From CAVYPR01 sp963770505 (GTDB taxonomy: Bacteria; Actinomycetota; Acidimicrobiia; Acidimicrobiales; RAAP-2): a stretch of DNA of 64,000 nucleotides. Location: assembly GCA_963770505.1 (NCBI GenBank), contig CAVYPR010000001.1:992001-1056000 (forward strand), in the 5' to 3' direction. The translations under genes were made by a program, and so were the position numbers. Under the pieces are notes generated by a model. The model had not been told where the DNA came from and made no database searches. It was given only the letters and a program-made list of their open reading frames with translations. This document shows, piece by piece, positions 1 to 9,283 of this stretch. How positions within the stretch are numbered: the first letter of the stretch is position 1; every line of letters starts with the position of its first letter.

Positions 1-517
1 GGGCCACGGCGACGACCAGCGCGCTCAGCCCCTGGCGGTGCACCCGTCGGGCCCAGCGCTGGGTGAGGCGGGCCGAGCCGTCGCCCTGCCAGGCGGTGAC
101 CCGGCGCACCACGGCCACGATCACGGCCGAGCCGGGCATGGACACGATGAGGAACGTGGCGGTGAGCTGGTTCAGCACGCCGTAGCCGCGGGTGGTGAGG
201 AGCCGGGCCAACAGGACGGTGACCACCACGTTGGCCCCGTTGGCCAGGACGCCGGCCGCGGCCAGCGGCCCGGCCTGGAGGAGGCCGGCCCGCACCGAGT
301 CGGCCCCGACGTCGGCGCCGGGGGCCTGGGACTCGGGCAGGACCAGCTCGCCGCCGAAGGACGGCATCACCGAGCCCGGGGCGAGCGAGACGGCGCCGGG
401 GACGCCCTCCACCGCGGCCCCCACCGCGGCCACCGCGCCCACCTGGCTCAGCTGGTCCTCGGGCTCGGGTTGCCGACCGTTCCCCTCGCGGCCGGCCGGC
501 ACCGGGTCGCCGGTCAC
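1..517 (-). CDS. Oligosaccharide flippase-like membrane protein, N-terminal part
   Basis: Reading leftward from the end of the flavoenzyme gene, one frame stays open to the window edge. It begins with a polar, Pro/Ala-rich cytoplasmic stretch of about 70 residues. Hydrophobic segments follow, including GVLANGANVVVTVLLARLL and LNQLTATFLIVSM, which resemble the first helices of MATE/MOP-family polysaccharide flippases (Wzx-like). The role inferred is flipping a lipid-linked glycan across the membrane, which fits the adjacent glycosyltransferases. The start is uncertain: the GTG at 517 is the first possible start after the upstream stop, with no clear ribosome binding site. The C-terminus lies outside the window. 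Another multi-pass protein cannot be excluded. Confidence 0.6.
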   Translation of the reverse strand, partial: MTGDPVPAGREGNGRQPEPEDQLSQVGAVAAVGAAVEGVPGAVSLAPGSVMPSFGGELVLPESQAPGADVGADSVRAGLLQAGPLAAAGVLANGANVVVTVLLARLLTTRGYGVLNQLTATFLIVSMPGSAVIVAVVRRVTAWQGDGSARLTQRWARRVHRQGLSALVVAVA

Positions 518-565
518 CGGGTCACCGCCGGCGGCGGCCGGCGCGCCGTCGGGGGGCCGCGCCCA

Positions 566-2086
566 CTAGGCGCGCGGCGCCGGGCGGGGCAGCACCGGCG
601 CGTCGCGCCCGGTCCCTCCCTGTCCCGCCGTCGTGGCGGTCGTCTGCTCGTGGTACTCCTCCTCGACGTTCACCGCCCAGATGTCGTTCGAGGCTCCCAG
701 GATGTTCTCCACCGTCAGCATGGCCGTGTACATCGAGTGGTCCTGGTTGTTGTACTTGTGCATGCCGTTGCGCCCGACGGGGTGGATGTTGGGGGCGACC
801 GAGTCGAGGTATTTCACGATGGTCTCCACGTTGCGCTGGTACTCGTAGTCGTAGTGCGGGTAGGCCTTGGGCACCCGCACCACGTAGCCGGCCTCCACGT
901 CGCCCGGCTCCACCAGTCCGAGCAGCGCCAGCTCTTGCTTCCCCCGCTCGATCAGCTCCTCGTCGGGGGCCGACCAGAGCTCGTCGCCCTCGAAGACGAA
1001 GTACTCGAGGCCGAGGCAGGTGCGGCCCTCCTTCACCATGTACGGCGACCACGACCCGAAGTTCTGGATCCTCCCGACCTTGACCTCCTTGGCGTGGATG
1101 TAGATCCAGTTGTCGGGGAAGCCCTTGGCCTCGGGCACGACCAGCGCCACGGTGAGGAAATCGCGGTAGTGCAGGTCGGCCGCCGCCGCCTGCACCTCGG
1201 GCGGGGCCGGCGGGTCCACCATGGCGGCCAGGGCCTGCATGGGGGTCGAGGAGATCACGTGGGAGGCCGCCACCTCCTCGCGCCGGCCGTCGGCGTGGGC
1301 CAGCGTCACCGAGGCGGCCATGCCGGCGCGCACGTGGATCTTCTCCACGGCCGTCTCCATCTGCACGGTGCCGCCGCCCTTCTCCACCAGCTCGCGGCAG
1401 CGCTCCCACATCATCCCCGGCCCGAACTTCGGGTACTGGAACTCCTCGATGAGGCTGGTGATGTCCTTCTGGTTGCGCTTGGGCCGCAGGGCGTTCAGCA
1501 CCGCCTTGCCCAGGTCGAGGTTCTTCACCCGCTGGGCCGCCCAGTCGGCCGGCATCTCGCTCACCGGCACCCCCCAGACCTTCTCGGTGTAGGTCTTGAA
1601 GAAGGTGCGGTAGAGGCGCCACCCGAAGCGGGCCACCAGCCAACCCTCGTAGTTGCTCTGGTCCTTGGGGGGCCGGATGCGGGCCCACAGGTAGGAGAGG
1701 CCGCAGAGGAAGGCCTCCCACGGCCCCAGGTTGCGCAGGGCGTTCCCGGCCTTGAGCGGGTAGTCGTAGTACTTGCCCTCGTAGAAGATGCGGCTCATCC
1801 GCGGCCGCAGCAGGAAGTCCTCGTCGGGGAGGATCTCGTGCCAGAGCTCCTCCACCGGCACCACCTTGGTGAAGAACCGGTGGCCGCCGATGTCGAACCG
1901 CCAGCCGTCGCGCTCGACCGTCCGGCTGATGCCCCCCACCACCGAGTCGGCCTCGGCCACCACCGGGCGGCGGCCGGCCTTGACCAGCTGGTAGGCGGCG
2001 GTGAGCCCGGCCGGCCCGGCCCCGATCACCACGACGGGCGCCTCGTCGCCCACCACGCCTGTCCCTGCCGGCTGCGCTTGCGTCAC
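566..2086 (-). CDS. FAD-dependent oxidoreductase, UDP-galactopyranose-mutase/HemY-like
   Basis: About 506 residues. The N-terminus has a dinucleotide-binding motif (VVVIGAGPAGLTAAYQL) followed by the second FAD motif region GGISRTVERDGWRFDIGGHR, typical of COG1232 proteins (amine oxidase, protoporphyrinogen oxidase, UDP-galactopyranose mutase). In actinobacteria this exact type is common in envelope-polysaccharide loci. The substrate is unknown; a nucleotide-sugar mutase-type reaction is an inference from context. The GTG at 2086 is chosen over a start further upstream because GGAAGGA sits six bases before it. The flippase start follows 48 bases after the stop and the PIG-V-like gene lies upstream, so all may be one minus-strand operon. 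No frameshift is visible. Confidence 0.85.
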   Translation of the reverse strand: MTQAQPAGTGVVGDEAPVVVIGAGPAGLTAAYQLVKAGRRPVVAEADSVVGGISRTVERDGWRFDIGGHRFFTKVVPVEELWHEILPDEDFLLRPRMSRIFYEGKYYDYPLKAGNALRNLGPWEAFLCGLSYLWARIRPPKDQSNYEGWLVARFGWRLYRTFFKTYTEKVWGVPVSEMPADWAAQRVKNLDLGKAVLNALRPKRNQKDITSLIEEFQYPKFGPGMMWERCRELVEKGGGTVQMETAVEKIHVRAGMAASVTLAHADGRREEVAASHVISSTPMQALAAMVDPPAPPEVQAAAADLHYRDFLTVALVVPEAKGFPDNWIYIHAKEVKVGRIQNFGSWSPYMVKEGRTCLGLEYFVFEGDELWSAPDEELIERGKQELALLGLVEPGDVEAGYVVRVPKAYPHYDYEYQRNVETIVKYLDSVAPNIHPVGRNGMHKYNNQDHSMYTAMLTVENILGASNDIWAVNVEEEYHEQTTATTAGQGGTGRDAPVLPRPAPRA

Positions 2087-2224
2087 GTTCGTCCTTCCGG
2101 GGCAAAGCCCCACCGCGGTGGCCCACGGCCCACCGTCCCTGCCACCTCCCGGCGCGGCGGACCGCCGGCACCACACGGCGACCCGCGCCGAGGATAGCGG
2201 CTCGTCGTGGCCGGACCCGGGTTC

Positions 2225-3433
2225 CTAGGGGACCAAGATGTTGAGGAAGGCCATGAGCGCGTAGGCGGCCAGGCCGGCCGCGGCGACGGTCAGGACGCAG
2301 CGCTCCACCCGCCGCGAAGAGGTGAGGGTCGCACCGGCCACGACCAGGGGGAAGGCGCTCAGGGCGTAGCGCTCGAAGGAGTCGAGGTTGGTTCCCGAGA
2401 GGGCCACCGCCGCCACCGCGGTGCAAAGGGCCCCGTAGGGGGCGGGGAGGCGCCACCAGCACACCACCACCAGCGCCACCACCAGCACCACCCACGGCAC
2501 GTGCAGGGCCGTGCCGAAGTGGTGGTGGAAGACGCCCCGGGCGTCGTCGAGCACCGTGCGGACCGGATCCGACAGCCCGCCGTGGTGGCCGGCCTGGGCC
2601 TGGACCCGCAGCGGGAGGAGCGCGTCGCCGAAGACCCCCCAGGACCAGCAGAGGAACGCCGCCGTGCCGGCCAGCGGCGCCGCCACGGCGGCCACCGAGA
2701 GCAGCCGCCGGGGACCGTCGGCGGCGCGCCAGCGTCGGACCGCCTCCACCGCCACCGGCACCGCCAACAGCAGCCCGAGCGGGCGGGTGAGGCCGGCGCC
2801 CAGGCCGAGGAGGGTCGCCGCCCACCAGCACGGCTCTCCTCCCCACGGCCGACGCATCGCCAGGAAGCAGCCGATGAACAAGACGAGCAGGGTCGCCTCG
2901 GCGTAGCCCATGACCAGCACGAAGGCCGGGGGCGCCAGGCAGAGCAGCCAGACCGACCGGTCGGCCAGCGCCCCGTCACCGGTCTCCCGGCGCACCAGCA
3001 CCAGAAGAAGCGCGCTGGCCAGCAGTGCCGAGACGTTGGCCACCACCACCAGGGCCGTGCCGTCGGAGACCCCCGGCAGGACGGCCAGGGCCCGCCCGAG
3101 CAGCGGGTAGAGGGGGAAGAAGCGCAGCGACTGGTGGCCGAGGGGGCGGTAGCCCAGCCGGGCGATCGCCTCGTACCACCCGGCGTCCCAGCCGAGCAGC
3201 CCCTGGTGGACCCGGGCCGCGGCGCCGGCCGTGGGGTGGGTGCGGTCGACCACGAGGTGGGCCAGGGCCAGGGCCCCCAGCACCACCGCCCGGGCCACCA
3301 GCCACTGGGGGAGGACGGCCACCACCGCCCGCCCGGCCCGCGCCGTCCGCCCGCTCCCCCCGGGCCAGGGCGCCGGCGCGGGCGGGCCGGCGGCCGGGAC
3401 GCTCACCCGCTCACGAGCCTGTGGCGGCCCCAC
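2225..3433 (-). CDS. Multi-pass mannosyltransferase-like protein (PIG-V-like GT-C)
   Basis: About 400 residues, almost wholly hydrophobic, with some eight to ten predicted membrane segments. Near residues 80-95 an Asp-containing loop reads LGWDAGWYEAIARLGY, followed by FFPLYPLL. This is the layout of the lumenal catalytic loop in PIG-V-like and related GT-C glycosyltransferases that use polyprenyl-phosphate sugars. It probably adds a sugar, perhaps mannose, to an envelope glycan on the outer membrane face; the acceptor is unknown. It overlaps the end of the upstream GT39-like gene by 23 bases if GTG 3433 is used; GTG 3406, four bases past that stop, is an equally possible start. Co-transcription with its neighbours is likely. 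Confidence 0.7.
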   Translation of the reverse strand: MGPPQARERVSVPAAGPPAPAPWPGGSGRTARAGRAVVAVLPQWLVARAVVLGALALAHLVVDRTHPTAGAAARVHQGLLGWDAGWYEAIARLGYRPLGHQSLRFFPLYPLLGRALAVLPGVSDGTALVVVANVSALLASALLLVLVRRETGDGALADRSVWLLCLAPPAFVLVMGYAEATLLVLFIGCFLAMRRPWGGEPCWWAATLLGLGAGLTRPLGLLLAVPVAVEAVRRWRAADGPRRLLSVAAVAAPLAGTAAFLCWSWGVFGDALLPLRVQAQAGHHGGLSDPVRTVLDDARGVFHHHFGTALHVPWVVLVVALVVVCWWRLPAPYGALCTAVAAVALSGTNLDSFERYALSAFPLVVAGATLTSSRRVERCVLTVAAAGLAAYALMAFLNILVP

Positions 3434-5153
3434 CCGCCGGTGGCGTGAACTCGGTCATGTCCATCGGCTCGTAGTACTTGTCGGGGTCGGCGGCCACCCA
3501 GTTGCGGGCCCCGTAGCCGGGCAGGGCGGCCAGCTCGCCGGCGATCTGTGTGCACTTGTCACCGAACCCCTGGTAGCCCATCTCATGGACGAGCCAGACG
3601 GCGTGGTCGTGGCCGGCCAGCTGCTCGATCCGCTCGACGAACCCCGAGGTGCCGGTCGACTCGGCCACTGTCTTGTAGTCGACCCAGTCCACGAAGGCCG
3701 GCCCGGTGCCCCGGGGGAAGGTGAGCATGGTGTAGCGGCCCTGCGACCCTGTGCGGTCGCTCTGGCCGGACTCGGCCAGCCGGTAGACGCCGGGGCCCAG
3801 CTGGTCGGGGCAGAAGGCCACGATGTCCCCGGGCTTGGCCTGGGCGGCGAGCACCGACGCCACCTGGGGGGCCTGGGTGCGCTGGGTGTAGACGTTCTGG
3901 ACGCTGCCGGCCAGGCCGGCCAGGACCAGGACGGCCACCACCACGGACCGCACGCCGGCGTGGGCCATGCTGAAGGCACCGTAGGCCACCAGCACCAGGA
4001 GGGGGACGAAGACCACGGCGGCGTAGCGCGGCGAGAAGGCGCTGCCGGTCACGATCCCCCCGGTGATGGCCGCGGCGAGGGTGCAGACCACCACGAAGGT
4101 GAGCCCGCGGGTCCGTCGGCGCCCACGCAGGTCGAGGTCGACGTGCCAGTGGTCGCGGGCCACCCCGAACAGGGCCAGGGCCACCAGGGCGAAGTAGCCG
4201 AGGGCCAGCAGCCGACCCTGGTTGGACCCCGCCGTGGTCAAGGTGGCCTGGTTGTCGGTGAACCCGGTGACGGCGTTGATGATGGCGGCGAAGTTGGGGG
4301 GCTTGGCCCACGGGGTGCCGGTGTAGCGGGCCTGGTAGACGAAGGTCGGCACCCAGGGGAGGAAGAGGACGACGCCCCCCACCACGGCCACGATGGCCCA
4401 GCGGGCCGACGACCGCCAGGCCTCCCTCCCCCGCCAGGCCTGCCACACCAGCCACAGCCCCAGCGACCCGACCAGGTAGACCGCCCAGTACTGGCTGTAG
4501 AGCAGCGCCGCCACCACCACCGCCAGGGCCACCAGGTTGCCCGGCCTCGGCCGCTCGAGCACCCGGCCCAAGGCCACGAAGCCGCAGGCCGTCCCCAGCA
4601 TCACCAGCGAGTACATCCGGGCCTCGGTGCCGTAGTAGACGGCGAAGGGGGCGCTCGCCAGCAGGGCCAGCAGGACCCAGGCCACCGGACGGCCCCCGAA
4701 CCGCCTCCCGGCGAGCCAGGCCACCGGCAGGGTGGCCACCGAGAGCGCTCCCGACAGCGAACGCACCCCGAGATCGGAGCTCCCGAACACCTTCATCCAG
4801 AAGTGCAGGAGCACGTAGTAGAGCGGCGGCGCACCGTCCCGGCGCAGGTAGGAGGGGATCTCGTGGAGAGGCAGGCGGGCGATGTTGACGGTCAGGGCCT
4901 CGTCCAGCCACAGGGCCGAGCTCGTCCAGAAGCGCAGGGCCACTCCGGCGGCGACCGCCACCACCAGCCCGACCTGGGCCACCCGGAGCCACCGGCCTTC
5001 CAGGTACTCGACCGGCCCGGTGCCGGCGACCCGGCGGTCGGTCGGCGGCAGGTCGCAGGTGGAGCCGGCGCCGGCCCCCACGGTGGCGTCCTCGGCCGGC
5101 TGCTGGGCGGGGGACCGGCCCTCGCGGGTGGGCGCGACCACCGTGCGGTCCAT
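3411..5153 (-). CDS. GT39/ArnT-like membrane glycosyltransferase
   Basis: About 580 residues. After a roughly 60-residue cytoplasmic N-terminus the first membrane helix leads into SALWLDEALTVNIARLPL, the Asp-Glu loop characteristic of GT39/PMT-ArnT-type GT-C enzymes. DGAPPLYYVLLHFWMKVFG and YYGTEARMYSLVML follow, also typical. Around ten more helices and a C-terminal extracytoplasmic domain of about 150 residues complete it. It should transfer a sugar from a polyprenyl-phosphate donor to a protein or lipid outside the membrane. ATG 5153 is preferred because a start further upstream (5237) would nearly reach the divergent transporter gene; the ribosome binding site is weak. First gene of the minus-strand glycan group. 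Confidence 0.8.
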   Translation of the reverse strand: MDRTVVAPTREGRSPAQQPAEDATVGAGAGSTCDLPPTDRRVAGTGPVEYLEGRWLRVAQVGLVVAVAAGVALRFWTSSALWLDEALTVNIARLPLHEIPSYLRRDGAPPLYYVLLHFWMKVFGSSDLGVRSLSGALSVATLPVAWLAGRRFGGRPVAWVLLALLASAPFAVYYGTEARMYSLVMLGTACGFVALGRVLERPRPGNLVALAVVVAALLYSQYWAVYLVGSLGLWLVWQAWRGREAWRSSARWAIVAVVGGVVLFLPWVPTFVYQARYTGTPWAKPPNFAAIINAVTGFTDNQATLTTAGSNQGRLLALGYFALVALALFGVARDHWHVDLDLRGRRRTRGLTFVVVCTLAAAITGGIVTGSAFSPRYAAVVFVPLLVLVAYGAFSMAHAGVRSVVVAVLVLAGLAGSVQNVYTQRTQAPQVASVLAAQAKPGDIVAFCPDQLGPGVYRLAESGQSDRTGSQGRYTMLTFPRGTGPAFVDWVDYKTVAESTGTSGFVERIEQLAGHDHAVWLVHEMGYQGFGDKCTQIAGELAALPGYGARNWVAADPDKYYEPMDMTEFTPPAGGAATGS

Positions 5154-5269
5154 GGCCAGGATGGTATGCGAACCACCCCCGGGGGCGGGGCATGCCAGGA
5201 CGGCGATCCGGGGCAGGCGTAGGATCCCAAGCCGCACGGCGTTGGGGGCGGCCCGGACAGGGAGGACAC

Positions 5270-6217
5270 GTGTCGAAGTACGTGGCCAAGCGGCTTGTCG
5301 CCCTCGTCGTCATCCTCTTCTTCGTGAGCCTCGGGACCTTCTTCTTGGTCCACCTGCTCCCGGGCAATCCGGCCTACACCCTCCTCGGGCCCAACGCCAC
5401 GCCCCACAACGTGGCCCTGGTCGACGGCCAGCTGGGGCTGAACCGCCCCCTCTACGAGCAGTACTTCATCTGGCTGGGCAACGTCTTGCGGGGGAACCTC
5501 GGACAGTCCTTCGTCACCCACGAGACGGTGGTCACCCTCATCGCCAACGCCCTGCCCATCGACGTCGAGCTGGTGATCATCTCCCAGACGATCGCCTTCT
5601 GCGTGGCCGTGCCGCTGGCCCTGGTGGTGGCGCGCCGGCCCAACAAGGGGCTCGACCGGTTCTCGACCGCCACCACCTTCGCCTGCCTCGCCCTGCCGGC
5701 CTTCATCGTGGCCCCCCTCATGGTCCTGTTCTTCTCGGTGGACATCCACATCTTCCCGGGGCCCGCCTCCTACGTGCCGCTGACCCAGGACTTCTGGGGC
5801 AACATCCACGCCATGCTCTTGCCGTCGATCGTGCTGGCCATCGGCTCGACCGTCATCTACTACCGACTGCTGCGCAACGACCTGATCGCCACCTTGCAGG
5901 AGGACTTCATCACCTTGGCCCGCTCCAAGGGCCTCTCGGACCGCCGCGTCCTCCTGCGCCACGCCCTGCGGCCGTCCTCGGTGTCGCTGCTGGCCTCGGC
6001 CGGCGTCAACATCGGCGCCCTCATCGCCGGGGCCTTCGTCGTCGAGTACCTGCTGCAGCTGCCCGGGCTCGGCTACACCCTGGTGGCCAGCATCGACCAG
6101 GACGACTACATCGTCGTCCAGGGCGTCGTCCTCATCGTGGCCGTGGGCGTCGTGGTGATCAACCTGCTGGTCGACTTCCTCTTCACGGTGGTCGACCCGA
6201 GGATCGCCCGTGACTGA
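5270..6217 (+). CDS. Oligopeptide/dipeptide ABC transporter permease (DppB/OppB-like)
   Basis: 315 residues with about six membrane helices. The N-terminal helix ends in the PGNP motif (LLPGNPAYTLLG) that marks DppB/OppB proteins, and the cytoplasmic EAA loop reads DFITLARSKGLSDRRVLLRH. It forms half of the transmembrane channel of a peptide, nickel or related importer. GTG 5270 is chosen because GGAGG lies at 5261-5265. Four more transporter genes should make a complete system, but only three follow here (second permease and two ATPases), tightly spaced. No substrate-binding protein is encoded in the window, so the substrate cannot be assigned beyond the peptide/nickel/opine class. Confidence 0.9.
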   Translation: MSKYVAKRLVALVVILFFVSLGTFFLVHLLPGNPAYTLLGPNATPHNVALVDGQLGLNRPLYEQYFIWLGNVLRGNLGQSFVTHETVVTLIANALPIDVELVIISQTIAFCVAVPLALVVARRPNKGLDRFSTATTFACLALPAFIVAPLMVLFFSVDIHIFPGPASYVPLTQDFWGNIHAMLLPSIVLAIGSTVIYYRLLRNDLIATLQEDFITLARSKGLSDRRVLLRHALRPSSVSLLASAGVNIGALIAGAFVVEYLLQLPGLGYTLVASIDQDDYIVVQGVVLIVAVGVVVINLLVDFLFTVVDPRIARD

Positions 6218-6241
6218 CCGGGGCACCGACGGGGGTTCGGC

Positions 6242-7187
6242 GTGAGCGAGCGGGCCGTCCCCATCTCCCCGCTCGAGCCGGGCCACGCCCTGTCCACCCG
6301 GGCGGCCGACGCCGCCGCCGGCGTCGCCGCCGCCGCCCTGACCGACGCGCCGCGGCCCGCGCCGGCGACTGGGCCCCTTCTTCTGGGTGTGCGTGGGATG
6401 GGCGGCGCTCACCATCCTGGCCGCCATCCTCGCCGGCGTCCTCCCCCTCCAAAGCCCCACTCTCCAGACGGCCTCGATCAACGCCGCCCCCAGCGCCGCC
6501 CACTTCTTCGGCACCGACGACCTGGGACGGGACATCTTCAGCCGGGTCATCTTCGGGGCAAGGGTCTCGATCATCGTCGGCTTCGGGGGCATCGCCATCG
6601 GCCTGCTGCTCGGTGGGTCGACCGGCCTGTTCTCCGCCTACCGCCGCGGCCGGGTCGACTCGGTGGTGAACGCCGCCTCCTACGTGCTCCTGGCCTTCCC
6701 GGTCCTGGTGGCCGTCATCGCCGTGGTCACCTTCTGGGGCCACGAGCTGTGGAAGATCACCGTGATCATCGGCATCGCCAGCGCGCCGCTGATCTTCCGG
6801 GTGGTGCGGGCATCGACCCTCTCGTTCGCCACCCGCGACTTCGTCACCGCGGCGCGGGCCCTCGGGGCCTCGGACTGGCGCATCCTGACCAAGGAGATCC
6901 TGCCCAACATCGTCCCGACCATCGTCTCCTACAGCCTGATCGGGGTGGCCAGCATCATCGTCCTGGAGGGCTCGCTGGCCTTTCTCGGCCTGTCGGTGAC
7001 ACCGTCGACGCCGTCGTGGGGGAACATGCTGAACGAGAGCCGCAACGGGCTCAACAACATCCCCGGACAGAGCAACCCGTGGCTGGTGCTCTTCCCGGCC
7101 TTGGCCATGTTCCTCTTCCTCCTGTCGATCAACTTGGCCGGCGACCGGCTCCGCCAGCACTTCGACGTCACCGAGACCAAGTTGTGA
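6242..7187 (+). CDS. Oligopeptide/dipeptide ABC transporter permease (DppC/OppC-like), frameshifted near its start
   Basis: From about 6372 on, one frame encodes a clear DppC-type permease: a first helix, the characteristic FFGTDDLGRDIFSRVIFGAR, an EAA loop ARALGASDWRILTKEILPN, and a C-terminus ending NLAGDRLRQHFD. In that frame a stop lies at 6339-6341 and no start precedes the first helix. The missing N-terminal tail is found in another frame, beginning at GTG 6242, 24 bases after the upstream permease stop, and running to about 6370. A one-base indel between roughly 6340 and 6372 would join the two. Its stop overlaps the start of the next ATPase gene by four bases. Confidence 0.8.
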
Positions 7188-8242
7188 GCGCCACCGAGCG
7201 CTACCCGGCGGCGGAGCCAACCGAGGGGGGTGCCCCCCTCCTCGTGGTCGAGGACCTGTGCACCTCGTTCCGCACCGAGCGCGGCACCCTGCGGGCGGTG
7301 GACGGCGCCTCGCTCACGCTGCGCCAGGGCCGCACCCTCGGGGTGGTCGGGGAGTCCGGCTCGGGCAAGACGGTGCTGGCCCGCTCGGTGATGGGGCTGC
7401 TCACCGGCGACAATGTCGAGCGGACGGGGTCGGTGCGCTTCGAGGGCCAGGAGCTGGTGGGGGCCCCGGCCGCCACGCTGCGGTCGCTGTGGGGCGCCCG
7501 CATCGCCATGGTTTTCCAGGACCCGATGACCTCGCTCAACCCGGTCATGCGCATCGGCCACCAGATCGCCGAGCCCCTGCGCCTGCACCTCGGCCTCGAC
7601 CGGGCCGAGGCCCGGGCCACCGCCCTGTCGCTGCTCGGCCAGGTGGGCATCCCCACACCCGAGGACCGCTACCGCGCCTACCCCGGACAGCTGTCGGGGG
7701 GCATGCGCCAGCGCGTGGTGATCGCCATCGCCATCGCCTGCGCCCCGCGCCTGCTCCTGGCCGACGAGCCCACTACCGGCCTCGACGCCACCATCCAGGC
7801 CCAGATCCTCGACCTGCTCGCCTCCCTCCAGGCCGAGCGCCACATGGCCATGATCCTGGTCACCCACGACCTGGGCGTGGTGGCCACCCGCACCGACGAG
7901 ATCGTGGTCATGTACGCCGGCCGGGTCGTCGAGCGCGCCCCGACCCCGACGCTGTTCGCCTCGATGGCCATGCCCTACACCGAAGCGCTCCTCGACTCCA
8001 CCCCGCGCCTGGCCAACCCGGGCCACTCCCGCCTGGCGGCCATCGAGGGCCGGCCCCCCGACCCCATCTCTTCGCCACCGGGCTGCCCGTTCGCGCCGCG
8101 CTGCCGCTACGCCCGGGACCTCTGCCGGACCCAGGCCCCTCCCCTGGTGGCCGACGCCGACTCCGACCACCTCTACGCCTGCTGGTTCCCCCTCGGCAAC
8201 CGGGTGGGCCCGGCGCCGGCCGCCTCGGGTTCGGCCCGGTGA
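7184..8242 (+). CDS. ABC transporter ATP-binding protein (DppD/OppD-like)
   Basis: 352 residues. Visible motifs are Walker A GESGSGKT, Q-loop FQDPMTSLNP, signature LSGGMRQR, Walker B LLLADEPTTGLDA and the H-loop HDLGVV. The C-terminus has the OppD/F-type cysteine cluster in CPFAPRCRYARDLC, which binds an Fe-S cluster in some members. It hydrolyses ATP to drive the peptide importer, pairing with the product of the next gene. GTG 7184 shares four bases with the permease stop, and its own stop shares four with the next start, so translation is coupled. It was placed in the OppD group by order and by the FQDPMTSLNP form; complete, no defects seen. Confidence 0.92.
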   Translation: MSATERYPAAEPTEGGAPLLVVEDLCTSFRTERGTLRAVDGASLTLRQGRTLGVVGESGSGKTVLARSVMGLLTGDNVERTGSVRFEGQELVGAPAATLRSLWGARIAMVFQDPMTSLNPVMRIGHQIAEPLRLHLGLDRAEARATALSLLGQVGIPTPEDRYRAYPGQLSGGMRQRVVIAIAIACAPRLLLADEPTTGLDATIQAQILDLLASLQAERHMAMILVTHDLGVVATRTDEIVVMYAGRVVERAPTPTLFASMAMPYTEALLDSTPRLANPGHSRLAAIEGRPPDPISSPPGCPFAPRCRYARDLCRTQAPPLVADADSDHLYACWFPLGNRVGPAPAASGSAR

Positions 8243-9267
8243 CGTCCCCCGGCATCGTGGACCCGGCTGCGGAGACGGGCGACGGTCCCCTCCTCGCCGT
8301 GCGGGACCTGCGGGTCGAGTACAAGCGGGGGCACCGCACGCTCCAGGCGGTCTCGGGGGTGAGCTTCAGCGTGCAGCGGGGCGAGACCCTGGGCCTGGTG
8401 GGCGAGTCCGGCTGCGGCAAGTCGACCACGGGACGGGCCGTGGTCCAAGTGGAGCGGCCCGCCTCGGGCTCGATCGTCTTCGACGGCACCGAACTGACCG
8501 CCCTCGGCCGCAGCGAGCTGCGCCGGGCGCGGGTCGGGATCCAGATGGTCTTCCAGGACCCGGTCTCCTCCCTCAACCCCCGCCGCCGGGTACGCGACAT
8601 CGTGGCCGAGCCGCTCGACATCTGGCGGCGGGCCAGGGGCGAGGAGCGCACGGAGCTGGTACGCACCATGCTCGAAGCGGTCGGCCTCGACCCAGATGTG
8701 GCCGGGGACCGCCGGCCGCGGGAGTTCTCCGGCGGCCAGTGCCAGCGGATCAGCATCGCCCGGGCCCTGGTGATCGAGCCCAAGCTGCTCGTCTGTGACG
8801 AGGTGGTCTCCGCCCTCGACGTGTCGGTGCAGGCCCAGATCCTCAACCTGCTGGAGGACCTGAAGGCCCGCTACGGCCTCACGCTGCTCTTCATCGCCCA
8901 CGACCTGGCCGTGGTCAAGAACATCAGCGACCGGGTGGCGGTGATGTACCTGGGCAAGCTCTGCGAGGTGGCCTCCGCCGACGACCTCTACCGCTCGCCG
9001 GCCCACCACTACACCGAGGCGCTGCTCGGCGCGGCCTTGGAGCCCGACCCGGCCGCGGCCGGCCGGCCGCCCTCGCTCCAGGGCGAGCCACCCAGCCCCC
9101 TCGACCCGCCCTCGGGATGCCGGTTCCGCACGCGCTGTCCGCGGGCCGAGGGCCGCTGCGCGGCCGAGGAGCCGGCCATGCGCGAGATCGCCCCCGGCCA
9201 CACCGTGGCCTGCCACTTCCCGTTGGTGGGTCCGGCGGCGCCGGCCCCCCGGGACGCCCCGGCCTGA
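8239..9267 (+). CDS. ABC transporter ATP-binding protein (DppF/OppF-like)
   Basis: 342 residues, partner of the preceding ATPase. Walker A is GESGCGKS, Q-loop FQDPVSSLNPRR, signature FSGGQCQR (OppF form), Walker B LLVCDEVVSALDV and H-loop HDLAVV. The C-terminal GCRFRTRCPRAEGRC again holds the conserved cysteines. It ends the four-gene transporter operon; its stop lies only 16 bases from the convergent end of rpsA, so there is no room for a dedicated intrinsic terminator. It starts at GTG 8239, overlapping the upstream stop by four bases. Confidence 0.92.
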   Translation: MTSPGIVDPAAETGDGPLLAVRDLRVEYKRGHRTLQAVSGVSFSVQRGETLGLVGESGCGKSTTGRAVVQVERPASGSIVFDGTELTALGRSELRRARVGIQMVFQDPVSSLNPRRRVRDIVAEPLDIWRRARGEERTELVRTMLEAVGLDPDVAGDRRPREFSGGQCQRISIARALVIEPKLLVCDEVVSALDVSVQAQILNLLEDLKARYGLTLLFIAHDLAVVKNISDRVAVMYLGKLCEVASADDLYRSPAHHYTEALLGAALEPDPAAAGRPPSLQGEPPSPLDPPSGCRFRTRCPRAEGRCAAEEPAMREIAPGHTVACHFPLVGPAAPAPRDAPA

Positions 9268-9283
9268 TCGCCGGGGCCGTGCG

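Noticed and set aside
522..5222. Very long open frames opposite the glycosyltransferase and flavoenzyme genes
   Set aside because: They are shadows caused by high GC; their predicted proteins are Arg/His/Gly/Pro-rich and lack any domain, while the opposite strand has clear families.
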